This document shows, piece after piece, positions 24,877 through 33,146 of a stretch of DNA of 64,000 nucleotides (its first letter is position 1; each line of letters starts with the position of its first letter). A program made the translations under genes and the position numbers. The notes under the pieces are model-generated. The model was not told the origin of the DNA, did not search any database, and was given only the letters and a program-made list of their open reading frames with translations. This DNA comes from Elusimicrobiota bacterium (GTDB lineage: Bacteria; Elusimicrobiota; Elusimicrobia; UBA1565; UBA9628), in NCBI GenBank assembly GCA_016194705.1, contig JACQAZ010000047.1, positions 40,394 through 104,393 of the forward strand. The letters run 5' to 3'.

Positions 24877-26315
24877 CCGAGCGAGGGTTCGGGAACGCGC
24901 GGCCGCCCGAGGCGCCTTGTCAGGTCGATGACCCAGCGCGCGTCGGCGGGCAGCGGCATGACCGCCATCGCGGGCGCGGCGACGGAGGAGTCGCTGATGA
25001 GCACTCGCTTGATGGTCTTGAGCACGATGCTGACATCCAATCCGAAGGACAGGTACTTGACGTAGTAGAGATCGTAGTGAAGCCTCTCGACGGTGTCGGC
25101 CACCGTGTTGGTCTGGCGGAACTTGACCTGCGCCCAGCCCGTCACGCCGGGCTTGACGAGGTGCCTCAGGTGGTTGCTTTGGACGACCTTTTCGAGGACT
25201 TCCACTTCCTTGATCCACTCGGGACGCGGGCCGACGAAGGACAGGTCGCCTTTGAGGACGTTCCAAAGCTGCGGCAGCTCGTCGAAGCGGAAGCGGCGCA
25301 GGAAGGCTCCCAAGGCCGTGATGTGGGAATCCAAGGCGTCGGCCGCGAGCAGGGGGCCCTTCCGGTCCGCGCCCTGGCTCATCGTGCGGAACTTCCAGAG
25401 GATGAAGGGCTTGCCGAGCAGCCCGGCGCGCTCCTGCTTGAAGAAGACGGGGCGGCCGTCCAAGATCGCGATGACTGCGGCCGTCGCCGCCAGGACGGGG
25501 GCGCAGACCACGAGCAGAGCCGCGGCGCCGACGAAGTCGATGGCCCGCTTGACGGTCATGTAGAGATCCCCGTATTTCGGCAGGATGTGCTCGATGGCCC
25601 ACGACGGGTTGGCCGCATAATAGGGAGAGACCTTGCCGAAGATCGACTCGTAGAAGTCCTCGAGGCTTACGATCGGGATGCCCCTGGCCATTGCGCCCAG
25701 GAGGATGTCCCGCGCCGCGCCCCAGTTCCGGTCGACCCAAGGGGCGTCGGCGACCACGACGTCGATCACCGGAGAATCCCATGAGACCACGGAGAGCCCC
25801 GAGTCGGGGGCATGATGGGGCAGCCCCTTCGCGAGTGCCGCCAGGTGCTCCTGCGCGCCGAGGAAGACGACCCGCTGATCCATAATGTCGAAATTAAGAA
25901 GCCAGAGCCAGACCCGGCGCCAAGCGAAGAGCAGCGCATGGGAGACCGCGACGGTCACGACGAGGTCCGTCTTCGGCGTGACGCTCGTGTGCTGTCCCAA
26001 AAGGTAGAAGTAGACGGTGCCCATGACCATGCACGCCGCCCCGGAGATGAGGATGTTCCTGACCAGGGCCACGTCGTCGCGCATAAGGCGAAGCTCGTAG
26101 AGGCCCACCGTATAGGACGCCATGAGCCAGGCGACGAAAAGGGGAAGGAAGGTCATCGCGGTGAGCGCCGTGGCCGCGTTGGGTTGGCGCACCATCAGGG
26201 TCGTGGCCAGGCCGAGGTAGAAGATGACGAGGTCCCCGATGGGGGGGATGATCCAGCGCCAGAGGCTGCGGTTGCGGACCCGGTTCATCGCGGGCCCCCG
26301 GCGGCGGCGGTGCAT
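24873..26315 (-). CDS. Undecaprenyl-phosphate sugar-1-phosphate transferase (polyprenyl phosphotransferase)
   Basis: 480 residues, a WbaP/WcaJ-type enzyme that starts repeat-unit assembly by moving a sugar-1-phosphate onto undecaprenyl phosphate. N-terminal four-helix membrane region, a central Rossmann-like CoA-binding-type domain, then a membrane helix and the catalytic domain with KRAIDFVGAAALLV, LWKFRTMSQGAD, FLRRFRFDELPQLWNVLKGD and LSFVGPRPE. ATG 26315 is chosen over 26288 because TATGAT (26327-26322) ends six bases before it. It is likely the initiating enzyme of the whole locus. Confidence 0.93.
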   Translation of the reverse strand: MHRRRRGPAMNRVRNRSLWRWIIPPIGDLVIFYLGLATTLMVRQPNAATALTAMTFLPLFVAWLMASYTVGLYELRLMRDDVALVRNILISGAACMVMGTVYFYLLGQHTSVTPKTDLVVTVAVSHALLFAWRRVWLWLLNFDIMDQRVVFLGAQEHLAALAKGLPHHAPDSGLSVVSWDSPVIDVVVADAPWVDRNWGAARDILLGAMARGIPIVSLEDFYESIFGKVSPYYAANPSWAIEHILPKYGDLYMTVKRAIDFVGAAALLVVCAPVLAATAAVIAILDGRPVFFKQERAGLLGKPFILWKFRTMSQGADRKGPLLAADALDSHITALGAFLRRFRFDELPQLWNVLKGDLSFVGPRPEWIKEVEVLEKVVQSNHLRHLVKPGVTGWAQVKFRQTNTVADTVERLHYDLYYVKYLSFGLDVSIVLKTIKRVLISDSSVAAPAMAVMPLPADARWVIDLTRRLGRPRVPEPSLG

Positions 26316-26356
26316 GCTACGATCATACTAAATTATGGCCGCATTCCTGTCGCGCG

Positions 26357-26379
26357 CCGAGGGCCCTCTGGGCCCTCGG
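26357..26379. terminator. Strong GC hairpin, possible terminator of the ATP-grasp gene
   Basis: Perfect 10-bp stem CCGAGGGCCC / GGGCCCTCGG with a TCT loop, eight bases beyond the stop of the minus-strand ATP-grasp gene. No T-tract follows, so factor-independent termination is uncertain. Confidence 0.4.
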
Positions 26380-26387
26380 GGGTGGGC

Positions 26388-27500
26388 CTAAAGGCCCGGT
26401 CTCGGGCGCAAGCCGAGGATGCGCAGGGCTCCACGGGCCAGGATCGGGAGGGGATCGCGGCACGCCCGGCGCAGGAAGACGGACTCGCAGACCGAAAGGC
26501 GCTTCCCGAGCGCGGCCTTTTTCAGGATGCCCCTGACGTTGGCGCACTCGCCTGTCGGGGTCCGCGCCAGCGGAGGCGGAACGCGGCCGTACGCGATCTC
26601 GAGCCAGCGCCCCATGAAGTCGGCGCCGAGTCCCGCGTTTTGCGGCAGGCTGGCCCAAATGCGCGGATTGCATTCGAGGACCTTGACCTGCGCTCGCTGC
26701 GGTCCCGCGTAGCGCATGTCGATGTGGGCGATGCCGGTGTAGCGCGACGCCCGCGCGATCATCCGGCCGATGTCCACGACGCGCTCGTCCGCGATGAAGT
26801 CGATGGTCCCGTCCGCGCGGCGCGTCTGGACGCTCCACGCGTTGAGGCGTCCTTCGTGCGCGAGGAAGCTCAGGTCCACGTCCTGCCCGTCGATGAGCTC
26901 CTGAGCGATGATCGGCAGGCGCAGATGTTCGTCCGCTCCCAGCCGGAAGGAAAGCTCGGCGGCATCCTTCACGACATGGATCCCGAGGCCGGCCGAAAGC
27001 CTCAGCGGCTTGAGCACGAGAGGCAACGCAAGCGCGCGGACCTGCTCTGCGGTCTCGATGAGCCAGGTCCGCGGGGTCGGAATTCCGAGCTTGACGAGGA
27101 ACTCGTAGAAGCTCCATTTGTCGTTCATCAAGCCGAGGGTCGAAGGATCGGGGACGGGGAAAGCCTTGAGTTGCGGAAGGCGCTCCCGCAGGGCGGCCGC
27201 GCAAACGCTTCCGGCGACGTCGCCGCAGAAGAGATACGCCGCCCCGCTGCGGCGCGCGAGGTCCTCGATGCGCTCCAGGACGCGAGTTCCCGGACTCGCC
27301 AGCTCGGCGGACGACGCGGCGACCGATTCCCGCGAACTGCACCAGCGGGAGAGCCGCAGCAGCCTGCCGGAGCCCGCGATTCCGGCCACGGCCGAGCGAA
27401 GGCCCAGTTCCCCGAGCTCCTGGCAGGCGATGGGCGCTAGAAAGTCGTTGGCCTCCCCGGTCAGAACCAGCGCCGTGCCGTTGATTTTCTTCTCCTCCAC
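26388..27500 (-). CDS. ATP-grasp enzyme (carbamoyl-phosphate-synthase-like)
   Basis: 370 residues. After an N-terminal preATP-grasp domain, the ATP-grasp fold is visible: LPLVLKPLRLSAGLGIHVV (ATP lysine and glycine loop), IIAQELIDGQDVDLSFLAHEG, IAHIDMRYAG and VLECNPRIWASLPQNAGLG, the metal-binding E.NPR motif. Members ligate an amine to a carboxylate; in polysaccharide loci they probably decorate sugars or lipids with amino acids. The GTG start at 27500 has the promoter TTGACA-17-CATACT upstream, with a leader of roughly seven bases. Confidence 0.82.
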   Translation of the reverse strand: MEEKKINGTALVLTGEANDFLAPIACQELGELGLRSAVAGIAGSGRLLRLSRWCSSRESVAASSAELASPGTRVLERIEDLARRSGAAYLFCGDVAGSVCAAALRERLPQLKAFPVPDPSTLGLMNDKWSFYEFLVKLGIPTPRTWLIETAEQVRALALPLVLKPLRLSAGLGIHVVKDAAELSFRLGADEHLRLPIIAQELIDGQDVDLSFLAHEGRLNAWSVQTRRADGTIDFIADERVVDIGRMIARASRYTGIAHIDMRYAGPQRAQVKVLECNPRIWASLPQNAGLGADFMGRWLEIAYGRVPPPLARTPTGECANVRGILKKAALGKRLSVCESVFLRRACRDPLPILARGALRILGLRPRPGL

Positions 27501-27513
27501 CGCTCGCTAGCGA

Positions 27514-27542
27514 AGTATGCCTCCCTCACGACGGCCTGTCAA
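27514..27542 (-). promoter_or_regulatory. Promoter of the ATP-grasp gene
   Basis: TTGACA (27542-27537), 17 bases, CATACT (27519-27514). It is back-to-back with the promoter of the sulfatase-type gene, which uses the same CATACT -10 box. Confidence 0.6.
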
Positions 27543-27562
27543 GCCACCCCGACGTCTGAGTC

Positions 27563-27591
27563 TTGACGCGATGCGATTTCGAAGGCATACT
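27563..27591 (+). promoter_or_regulatory. Promoter of the sulfatase-type transferase gene
   Basis: TTGACG (27563-27568), 17 bases, CATACT (27586-27591), ten bases to the ATG at 27602. Confidence 0.6.
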
Positions 27592-27601
27592 CTGGGACTC
27601 G

Positions 27602-29632
27602 ATGAAACGACCCCCTCGCACGGAACAATGGCTGCTGGGAATTTCGACCCTCGCTTTGGCCTTGACCGCCCTGGTCTCAGAAACCGTCGTCATGCAGCGG
27701 AAAATGCGTTTTTTCGGCGGCGGGAAATTCAACAACGGTTTTGCGCTGACGACCTTTCCCCAATACGTCGGGTTCAATTTGGAATCGCTGCTCTACGACG
27801 TCTTTTTTTACGGTTCGCTGTTGGCCGTCGTGACTCTCTTCCTCCTGCCGAAGAAATACTGGAACCCATTGCAGCGGCAGGCCTTCATGATGCCGATCGC
27901 CGTCACCGTGGTGGTGATCGTGGTCGCCGCGAAATGGAGAGTCCTGACCTACTTCTCGAGCATGTTCGATCTGAAGATGCTTGTCGCCCTGACGGAGGGG
28001 AAGCTCGCGAACATGCGTTGGTGGGTCAGCCCTTGGGAGTTCGTCATCCTTCTGGCGCCCGCCCTGGTCTTGATCCCGGCGGTCTGGCTGCTGTTGCGAT
28101 GGACGCGGGACCGCGGCCGGACGATCGAACCCTGGAGACCGAACCGCCGCTTCTTCGTTCCCGCCTGCCTCGCCTGGTCGCTGCTCGTCGCGAACCATTT
28201 CCTCACCGCGCCGCTCGTCACCCTGCGTTTCGGCTTAGGGCTCAAGACCTCCTATTGGTGCATCGATCGGCTGCTGTGCGGACTGACGGATTTCGACCGG
28301 GACGGCTACGGCCCGCTGACTCTGCCTCCCGACCCGGACAATTGGGACGCCGCGGTGACCCCGTACGCCGTCGATCGGCCGGGGGACGGGATCGACCAGG
28401 ACGGGCTGTTCGGCGATCTGGAGGCTGTGGACCCCGCCGCCGCGAGGGAGGGCATCCGGCCGGTGCGCCGCACCAACGGCAAGAACGTCATCCTCATCGT
28501 GGTGGAAACTTTGCGCGCCGACGCGGTCGAGATGAGCCTCGACGGCAGACAAGTCGCGCCGTTCTTGACGGCCTTGAGGCGCGACCATGCGTTCACCGCC
28601 TACGGCTACTCGAACTACGGGGTCACCTCGCGAGCCATTCAGACGCTCTTTTTCGGCTCACTGCACTACGCCGACCATAGCCGTTCCCTCGTCGACGAAT
28701 TCAAGGCCCACGGCTATCGCATCTACGGCGCGTCGGCCCAAGACGAGGCGTGGGGAGATACGCGCGGCATCGTCGGCTTGAGCCGGACCGACGCCTACTA
28801 CGACTCGACCGACCATGACTGGAGCAAGGAGACTTTGACGGCCATAGAGAAATTCAGCTCCCTCGACAAGCTGGGGCGGACGCTCAACGCGGCTGAGGTC
28901 AATGAGCACGCTTTGGGCATGATCGACGGCGCGCCGAAGAAGCCGTTCTTCATGTATATCAACTATCAGGAGCTTCATTTCCCGTACTACGAAAAGACGA
29001 TGGATTTGGTTTTCGTCAAGGAAGGACATCCGCACACGGATACGGCCTTCTTTCGCCCAGGAAACCGGGAAAACATGCTGAGGCAGTACTGCAACGGCCT
29101 GCACGACCTCGACAAGAACATACGGAGGCTGTTCGAAGGCCTCAAGGCGCGAGGCGTCCTGGAGAATTCAGTCGTCGTGATCATGGGCGATCACCCGGAC
29201 TCCTTCTATGAAAACGGCGTTTTCGGCCACGCCTGGACGGTCGACGAGCATCAGCGGCGCACGCCTCTTTTCGTGGTCAACGGAAGAGGAGAATACAATA
29301 CGCCGATCGGCCAGGACGAGGTCGCCCCGATCATCCTCAATTCCGTCGACGCCGATCTCCGGCTGCCGCGGGCGCGGTTCACGGGGTCTCCAAGCCGGCG
29401 TTTGCTGATGATCGGAGGCCTCCTGGAGAGCCCTCTCTATCTCGCATGGATCTCCAAGCGGGATCTTTTCACGTACAATTTTTCGACGGGTCACGCGCAG
29501 ACGCGTCTCGATGGCCCCTGGCGCAGGCGCGATCGGCTGTCGACGGCCGAGTCGGCGGACCTCAAGTCGCTGGTCAACCGTTGGGAATCGGAGCGGGTGC
29601 TGCGGGCCCGCGACCAAGAAAGGAAATTTTAG
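27602..29632 (+). CDS. Membrane sulfatase-family phosphoglycerol/phosphoethanolamine-type transferase
   Basis: 676 residues. Five N-terminal membrane segments are followed by a periplasmic alkaline-phosphatase-fold domain of the LTA-synthase kind: NVILIVVETLRADAV (metal-binding Glu), YSNYGVTSRAIQTLF with the threonine nucleophile, PFFMYINYQELHFPYY and VVIMGDHPDSFYENGVFGHA. It probably transfers a phospho-alcohol group onto a polysaccharide or lipid in the periplasm. The start at 27602 is used because the longer frame begins inside the -35 box. The stop abuts the stop of the convergent deacetylase-like gene. Confidence 0.87.
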   Translation: MKRPPRTEQWLLGISTLALALTALVSETVVMQRKMRFFGGGKFNNGFALTTFPQYVGFNLESLLYDVFFYGSLLAVVTLFLLPKKYWNPLQRQAFMMPIAVTVVVIVVAAKWRVLTYFSSMFDLKMLVALTEGKLANMRWWVSPWEFVILLAPALVLIPAVWLLLRWTRDRGRTIEPWRPNRRFFVPACLAWSLLVANHFLTAPLVTLRFGLGLKTSYWCIDRLLCGLTDFDRDGYGPLTLPPDPDNWDAAVTPYAVDRPGDGIDQDGLFGDLEAVDPAAAREGIRPVRRTNGKNVILIVVETLRADAVEMSLDGRQVAPFLTALRRDHAFTAYGYSNYGVTSRAIQTLFFGSLHYADHSRSLVDEFKAHGYRIYGASAQDEAWGDTRGIVGLSRTDAYYDSTDHDWSKETLTAIEKFSSLDKLGRTLNAAEVNEHALGMIDGAPKKPFFMYINYQELHFPYYEKTMDLVFVKEGHPHTDTAFFRPGNRENMLRQYCNGLHDLDKNIRRLFEGLKARGVLENSVVVIMGDHPDSFYENGVFGHAWTVDEHQRRTPLFVVNGRGEYNTPIGQDEVAPIILNSVDADLRLPRARFTGSPSRRLLMIGGLLESPLYLAWISKRDLFTYNFSTGHAQTRLDGPWRRRDRLSTAESADLKSLVNRWESERVLRARDQERKF

Positions 29633-30574
29633 CTACGATCTGCCGGTTCTCAGCTTGTGGCGCAGCCACGCTCTTTCCAACGCGGCGCGTTCGGCGCTGG
29701 AGATGACCGCGGGACCGTTGCGTTCCAAAAGATAGTCCAGCAGCCGGGAGACCGGGACGAACCAGCCCGGCCGGTTCGCCAATCGCGCCGTCAACCGTCG
29801 AAATTCAGGGTCGAGCTTCCCATCGACGGTGAAGCCCTTCCCGAAATGGGTATAGACGACGCAGGCGCCGCCCTCACGCTCGAGCCGCTCCTGGTTTTCC
29901 TCGGACAGCAGCGCGTTGAACGAGCGCACCTCGGGGCTCTCGGAGGAGGCGAACCAATAATTGACATAGGGCCGCTCGGGATCGTGGTAGGGCATGGCGG
30001 GGCAGGCCTTCAAGGTGTTGATGCCGGGGTAGATGAAATTGCGCACGTACTTGACCCGGTCCTTGCAAATGTCCCCCCAGAAATAGGGGCTTCCGGCGCG
30101 CTCACCCTGGTAATCGTTTCTGCTTCCCCTCTTGAGAAGCATCGCGAGCCGGTAGAGGATTCTCTGGAGGCCGCTGACCCTCTTGTCTCCCCAATAGATG
30201 GATTCGCCGGCGATCGTGTCGTTGTGCTGCGCGAGGGCCTTCGGAAAGTCTCCGAAATGGGATTTGAACCGGTCCAAGGCCTCGATGACTTTGCCGCGCT
30301 CCGACCGGCTCCAAGTCGCGCTGTGCAGGGCGATCTCGAACCCCTGGCTTTGCAGCTTCAAGACCCAGCGCAGGTACTCCCGGTCCTGGCAGGTCGACCC
30401 GATGATGCGCTTGTTGTCGTCGCGCCGCTCGCCGTCGAACATCCACACCGACTTGGTCGTCCTCAACCCTAGCTGGTGGAGGTGGTCGTAGACGGGAGAC
30501 GCGTTGGCCAGCGTCGCCGCGTCCGTGTCGTCGAACACCGTGAAGGCGAATCTCTTGCGCTCGGGCCATTCCAT
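29633..30574 (-). CDS. Polysaccharide deacetylase-like protein
   Basis: 313 residues without a signal peptide. The start RFAFTVFDDTDAATL matches the metal-binding TFDD(G/D) motif of NodB-type carbohydrate esterases; GFEIALHSATWSRSER supplies the H-x-x-x-(S/T) metal site, and VVYTHFGKGF a late motif. It probably removes acetyl groups from, or binds, an N-acetylated sugar in the exopolysaccharide. Promoter TTGACA (30612-30607), 17 bases, GAAACT, nine bases before ATG 30574. Confidence 0.8.
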   Translation of the reverse strand: MEWPERKRFAFTVFDDTDAATLANASPVYDHLHQLGLRTTKSVWMFDGERRDDNKRIIGSTCQDREYLRWVLKLQSQGFEIALHSATWSRSERGKVIEALDRFKSHFGDFPKALAQHNDTIAGESIYWGDKRVSGLQRILYRLAMLLKRGSRNDYQGERAGSPYFWGDICKDRVKYVRNFIYPGINTLKACPAMPYHDPERPYVNYWFASSESPEVRSFNALLSEENQERLEREGGACVVYTHFGKGFTVDGKLDPEFRRLTARLANRPGWFVPVSRLLDYLLERNGPAVISSAERAALERAWLRHKLRTGRS

Positions 30575-30583
30575 CGCCAGCAG

Positions 30584-30612
30584 AGTTTCCCTCTAAAACC
30601 GCCGTCTGTCAA
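30584..30612 (-). promoter_or_regulatory. Promoter of the deacetylase-like gene
   Basis: Consensus TTGACA with a 17-base spacer to a weak -10 GAAACT. Confidence 0.4.
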
Positions 30613-30658
30613 GTCCCCTGAAAGTCTCGGACTTTATTAAGTAAAATGTCGCGGCGAC

Positions 30659-31984
30659 ATGGCGACATCGGGGAGTCTGCGGTATTGGCACAAGCGCGTA
30701 ACCGACAGCGTCTACGCCCGGCAAGTCGGGACCACCATGGCGGGACGGGTGCTCCAGCTTTTCATCGCTCTGGGCACCACCGCGATGACCGCCCGCTGGC
30801 TCGGCCCGGGCGGCAAGGGCCAGCTCGCGATCCTGCTCTTGGCGCCTTACCTGCTTCAGTTGGCCCTGAACCTCGGGATCGGAGACGCCAACGTCTACTT
30901 CACCGGCTCGCAGCGGCTTTCGGTCGCGCAGCTTTCGGCGAACTCGGTCGCCTTCGCGCTGCTGAGCTCGGCGGCCGGCGCGGTGATCGTGCTTCTCCTG
31001 CTGTCCAGCGGCGAGCTGAGCGTGCTGTTGCCCGGCATCCCGCTCAATTGCCTGCTCCTGAGCCTGCTGAGCTTCCCGGTCAACCTCCTGAGCCTTTATC
31101 TCCAGGCGATCCTCAGGGGCCTGCGTCTGATCTTCGTTTGGAACGTCCTCAACCTCGTCCAGGCCGCGCTCGTGCTGGCGCTGATGCCCGTCTTCGTCGC
31201 CTGGCTCGAGCTCGGCGTGGCGGGGGCCCTCTTGGCGTACCTTCTTCCCCAGGCGGTCGTCCTGCTCCTGACCGCCTTGACGCTGCGCAGCGAGGGGGCC
31301 AGGTTTCGGCCGCGGTGGAATCCCGGCGTGGTGAGACCTACGCTGCATTTCGGCGTCAAAGGCTTCATCGCGAACCTCTTGGATTTCTTCAATTACAGGC
31401 TCGACTCCTTTTTGGTCAACTTCTTCGTCGGTCCTTCCGGCGCCGGCATCTACAGCGCCTCCGTCGCTTTGGCCGAACTCCTTTGGCAATTCCCGATCTC
31501 GGCCGCCGCGATCATGTTCCCGAAGGCCGCCGCCTCGAGCCACGAGACGATGAACCGCTTCACGCCAAGGGTGTTCTGGATCACGCTGGCGGTCTCGGCG
31601 CTCGGGGCGGCCGGCCTCGTCGCCGTCGGAAAACTGGCCATCCTGATCATTTACTCAAGGACCTTCCTGGACGCCTACACGCCGCTCTTGGCGCTGCTCC
31701 CGGGCGTCGTGCTCGTCGGATCGGCGCGGATCCTGAACAACGACGTCGGCGGCCGGGGCTTCCCGCATTACAATTCGATCACGGCGGGCCTGGCGCTCGT
31801 CGTCACCGTCGTCTTGGACCTGCTCTTGATCCCTCGGATGGGGGTGCTGGGGGCGGCCGTCGCTTCGAGCGTCTCCTACGCCGTCATGTTCGCCCTCTCG
31901 GTCGGATTCTACCTCGCGGTCAGCCGCGGCAGGTCTCGGCCGCCAGAGGTCATCGTCGCTATTCCCAGGGCCTTCGATGCGTAA
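30659..31984 (+). CDS. Polysaccharide flippase (Wzx/MOP superfamily)
   Basis: 441 residues with 12 or so hydrophobic segments and the typical N-terminus of the oligosaccharide flippase family (AGRVLQLFIALGTTAMTARWLGPGGKG). It should flip undecaprenyl-linked repeat units to the periplasmic face. TAAAAT (30642-30647) is 11 bases before the ATG. It heads a five-member tightly overlapping cluster: flippase, polymerase, double GT4, GT2. Confidence 0.9.
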   Translation: MATSGSLRYWHKRVTDSVYARQVGTTMAGRVLQLFIALGTTAMTARWLGPGGKGQLAILLLAPYLLQLALNLGIGDANVYFTGSQRLSVAQLSANSVAFALLSSAAGAVIVLLLLSSGELSVLLPGIPLNCLLLSLLSFPVNLLSLYLQAILRGLRLIFVWNVLNLVQAALVLALMPVFVAWLELGVAGALLAYLLPQAVVLLLTALTLRSEGARFRPRWNPGVVRPTLHFGVKGFIANLLDFFNYRLDSFLVNFFVGPSGAGIYSASVALAELLWQFPISAAAIMFPKAAASSHETMNRFTPRVFWITLAVSALGAAGLVAVGKLAILIIYSRTFLDAYTPLLALLPGVVLVGSARILNNDVGGRGFPHYNSITAGLALVVTVVLDLLLIPRMGVLGAAVASSVSYAVMFALSVGFYLAVSRGRSRPPEVIVAIPRAFDA

Positions 31985-33146
31985 GGTCGTCTTGGGGTTT
32001 CTGTGCGCGATGGTCTTTTGCATCCCTTTCGAGGAGATGGCCGCCGTCGAGGGTCTCGAGACGATCATTTTCGATCTCGGCTGCGTGTCGCTGGTCTTGG
32101 CCGTTTTCACGGCCTTACGGCGCCGGCTGAAGACCCCGTCGCCCGCGTTCGGCATCCTGGCGTTCTACGTCGTGCTGAGCTTCACCTCCGCCCTGTGGGC
32201 CCTGCAGCCCGACGAAGCGATCAGGGGGAGCAAGACCAACTTGGAGCTGCTCGTCTTCGCCTGGATGGTCTGGGAATTCGCCAGCGAAGAAGACCGCGCG
32301 TTCTGGCTGTTCCGGGCGTACATCCTGGGCTGCTGCGTCTCTTTGGCCGGCATGTTCTCGGCTTACGCCGCGGGTGCGCAATGGATGATGGCTACCGAAT
32401 CAGAATATCGATTCCAAGGCGGCGGCCTTAACGAGAATTTCATCGCGACGGTCCTGGACCTCTCGATTGCGATGGCGATCTATCTCGCGGGCAGAACGGG
32501 GGCGCGCCGCTCCGCGCGGCTGCTGTATTGGGCGTACGTCCCGGCCGCTGTTCTGGGCGTCTTCCTTTCCGGCTCGCGGGCCGGGATCATCGCGCTGTGC
32601 GCGGGCTTGGTGATGATCGCGATCACTTTGAGCCTGCGCAGGACCAAGACGGCGGTCGCGCTGATGCTGAGCGTGGGCTCGGCGGCCGCCTTTCTGCCGC
32701 GGATCGTTCCCGAGGGAGTGTTCCAGAGACTGGCCGAAGGCTCCCGGGCGGAGACCTTTCAGATCAGGATCCAGCTGTGGAAAGCCGGATTCCAATATTT
32801 CGCCGACCATCCCTTCTTCGGCTGCGGGACCTACAACTTCAAATTTTCCGTATCCCCGCGAGCCGGCGAAGTGCTCGTGGCCCACAACACCTTCATCTCG
32901 CTGCTCGTCGAGGGGGGATTGGTCGGTTTTCTCACCATGACGGCCTTCTGGTTCTATTTGGCCCGCATGGGCTCGTTTCTGGAGCGGGACGAGAAGCTGT
33001 TTTGGCTCACGCTCTTCGCGATCTGGGGGATCTGCGCGATGTCGCTGACCTGGGAGACCAACAAGACCACCTGGCTTCTCTACTCGTGCTTGATGGCGCG
33101 CTTCGCGTCGCTGCGGCGGCCGCTTCGTCGCCAGGCGGCGGCATGA
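31977..33146 (+). CDS. O-antigen polymerase/ligase-type membrane protein
   Basis: 389 residues, about ten membrane segments. The Wzy_C/ligase region is recognisable: SGSRAGIIALCAGLVMI, then HPFFGCGTYNFKF and VLVAHNTFISLLVEGGLVG (the H in AHN and the G-rich loop are family features). It polymerises or ligates exported repeat units at the periplasmic side. It overlaps the flippase by eight bases and the next gene by four. Confidence 0.87.
   Translation: MRKVVLGFLCAMVFCIPFEEMAAVEGLETIIFDLGCVSLVLAVFTALRRRLKTPSPAFGILAFYVVLSFTSALWALQPDEAIRGSKTNLELLVFAWMVWEFASEEDRAFWLFRAYILGCCVSLAGMFSAYAAGAQWMMATESEYRFQGGGLNENFIATVLDLSIAMAIYLAGRTGARRSARLLYWAYVPAAVLGVFLSGSRAGIIALCAGLVMIAITLSLRRTKTAVALMLSVGSAAAFLPRIVPEGVFQRLAEGSRAETFQIRIQLWKAGFQYFADHPFFGCGTYNFKFSVSPRAGEVLVAHNTFISLLVEGGLVGFLTMTAFWFYLARMGSFLERDEKLFWLTLFAIWGICAMSLTWETNKTTWLLYSCLMARFASLRRPLRRQAAA

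Noticed and set aside
27563..27601. Longer N-terminus for the sulfatase-type transferase
   Set aside because: The added codons overlap the TTGACG and CATACT promoter boxes; the membrane protein start is at 27602.
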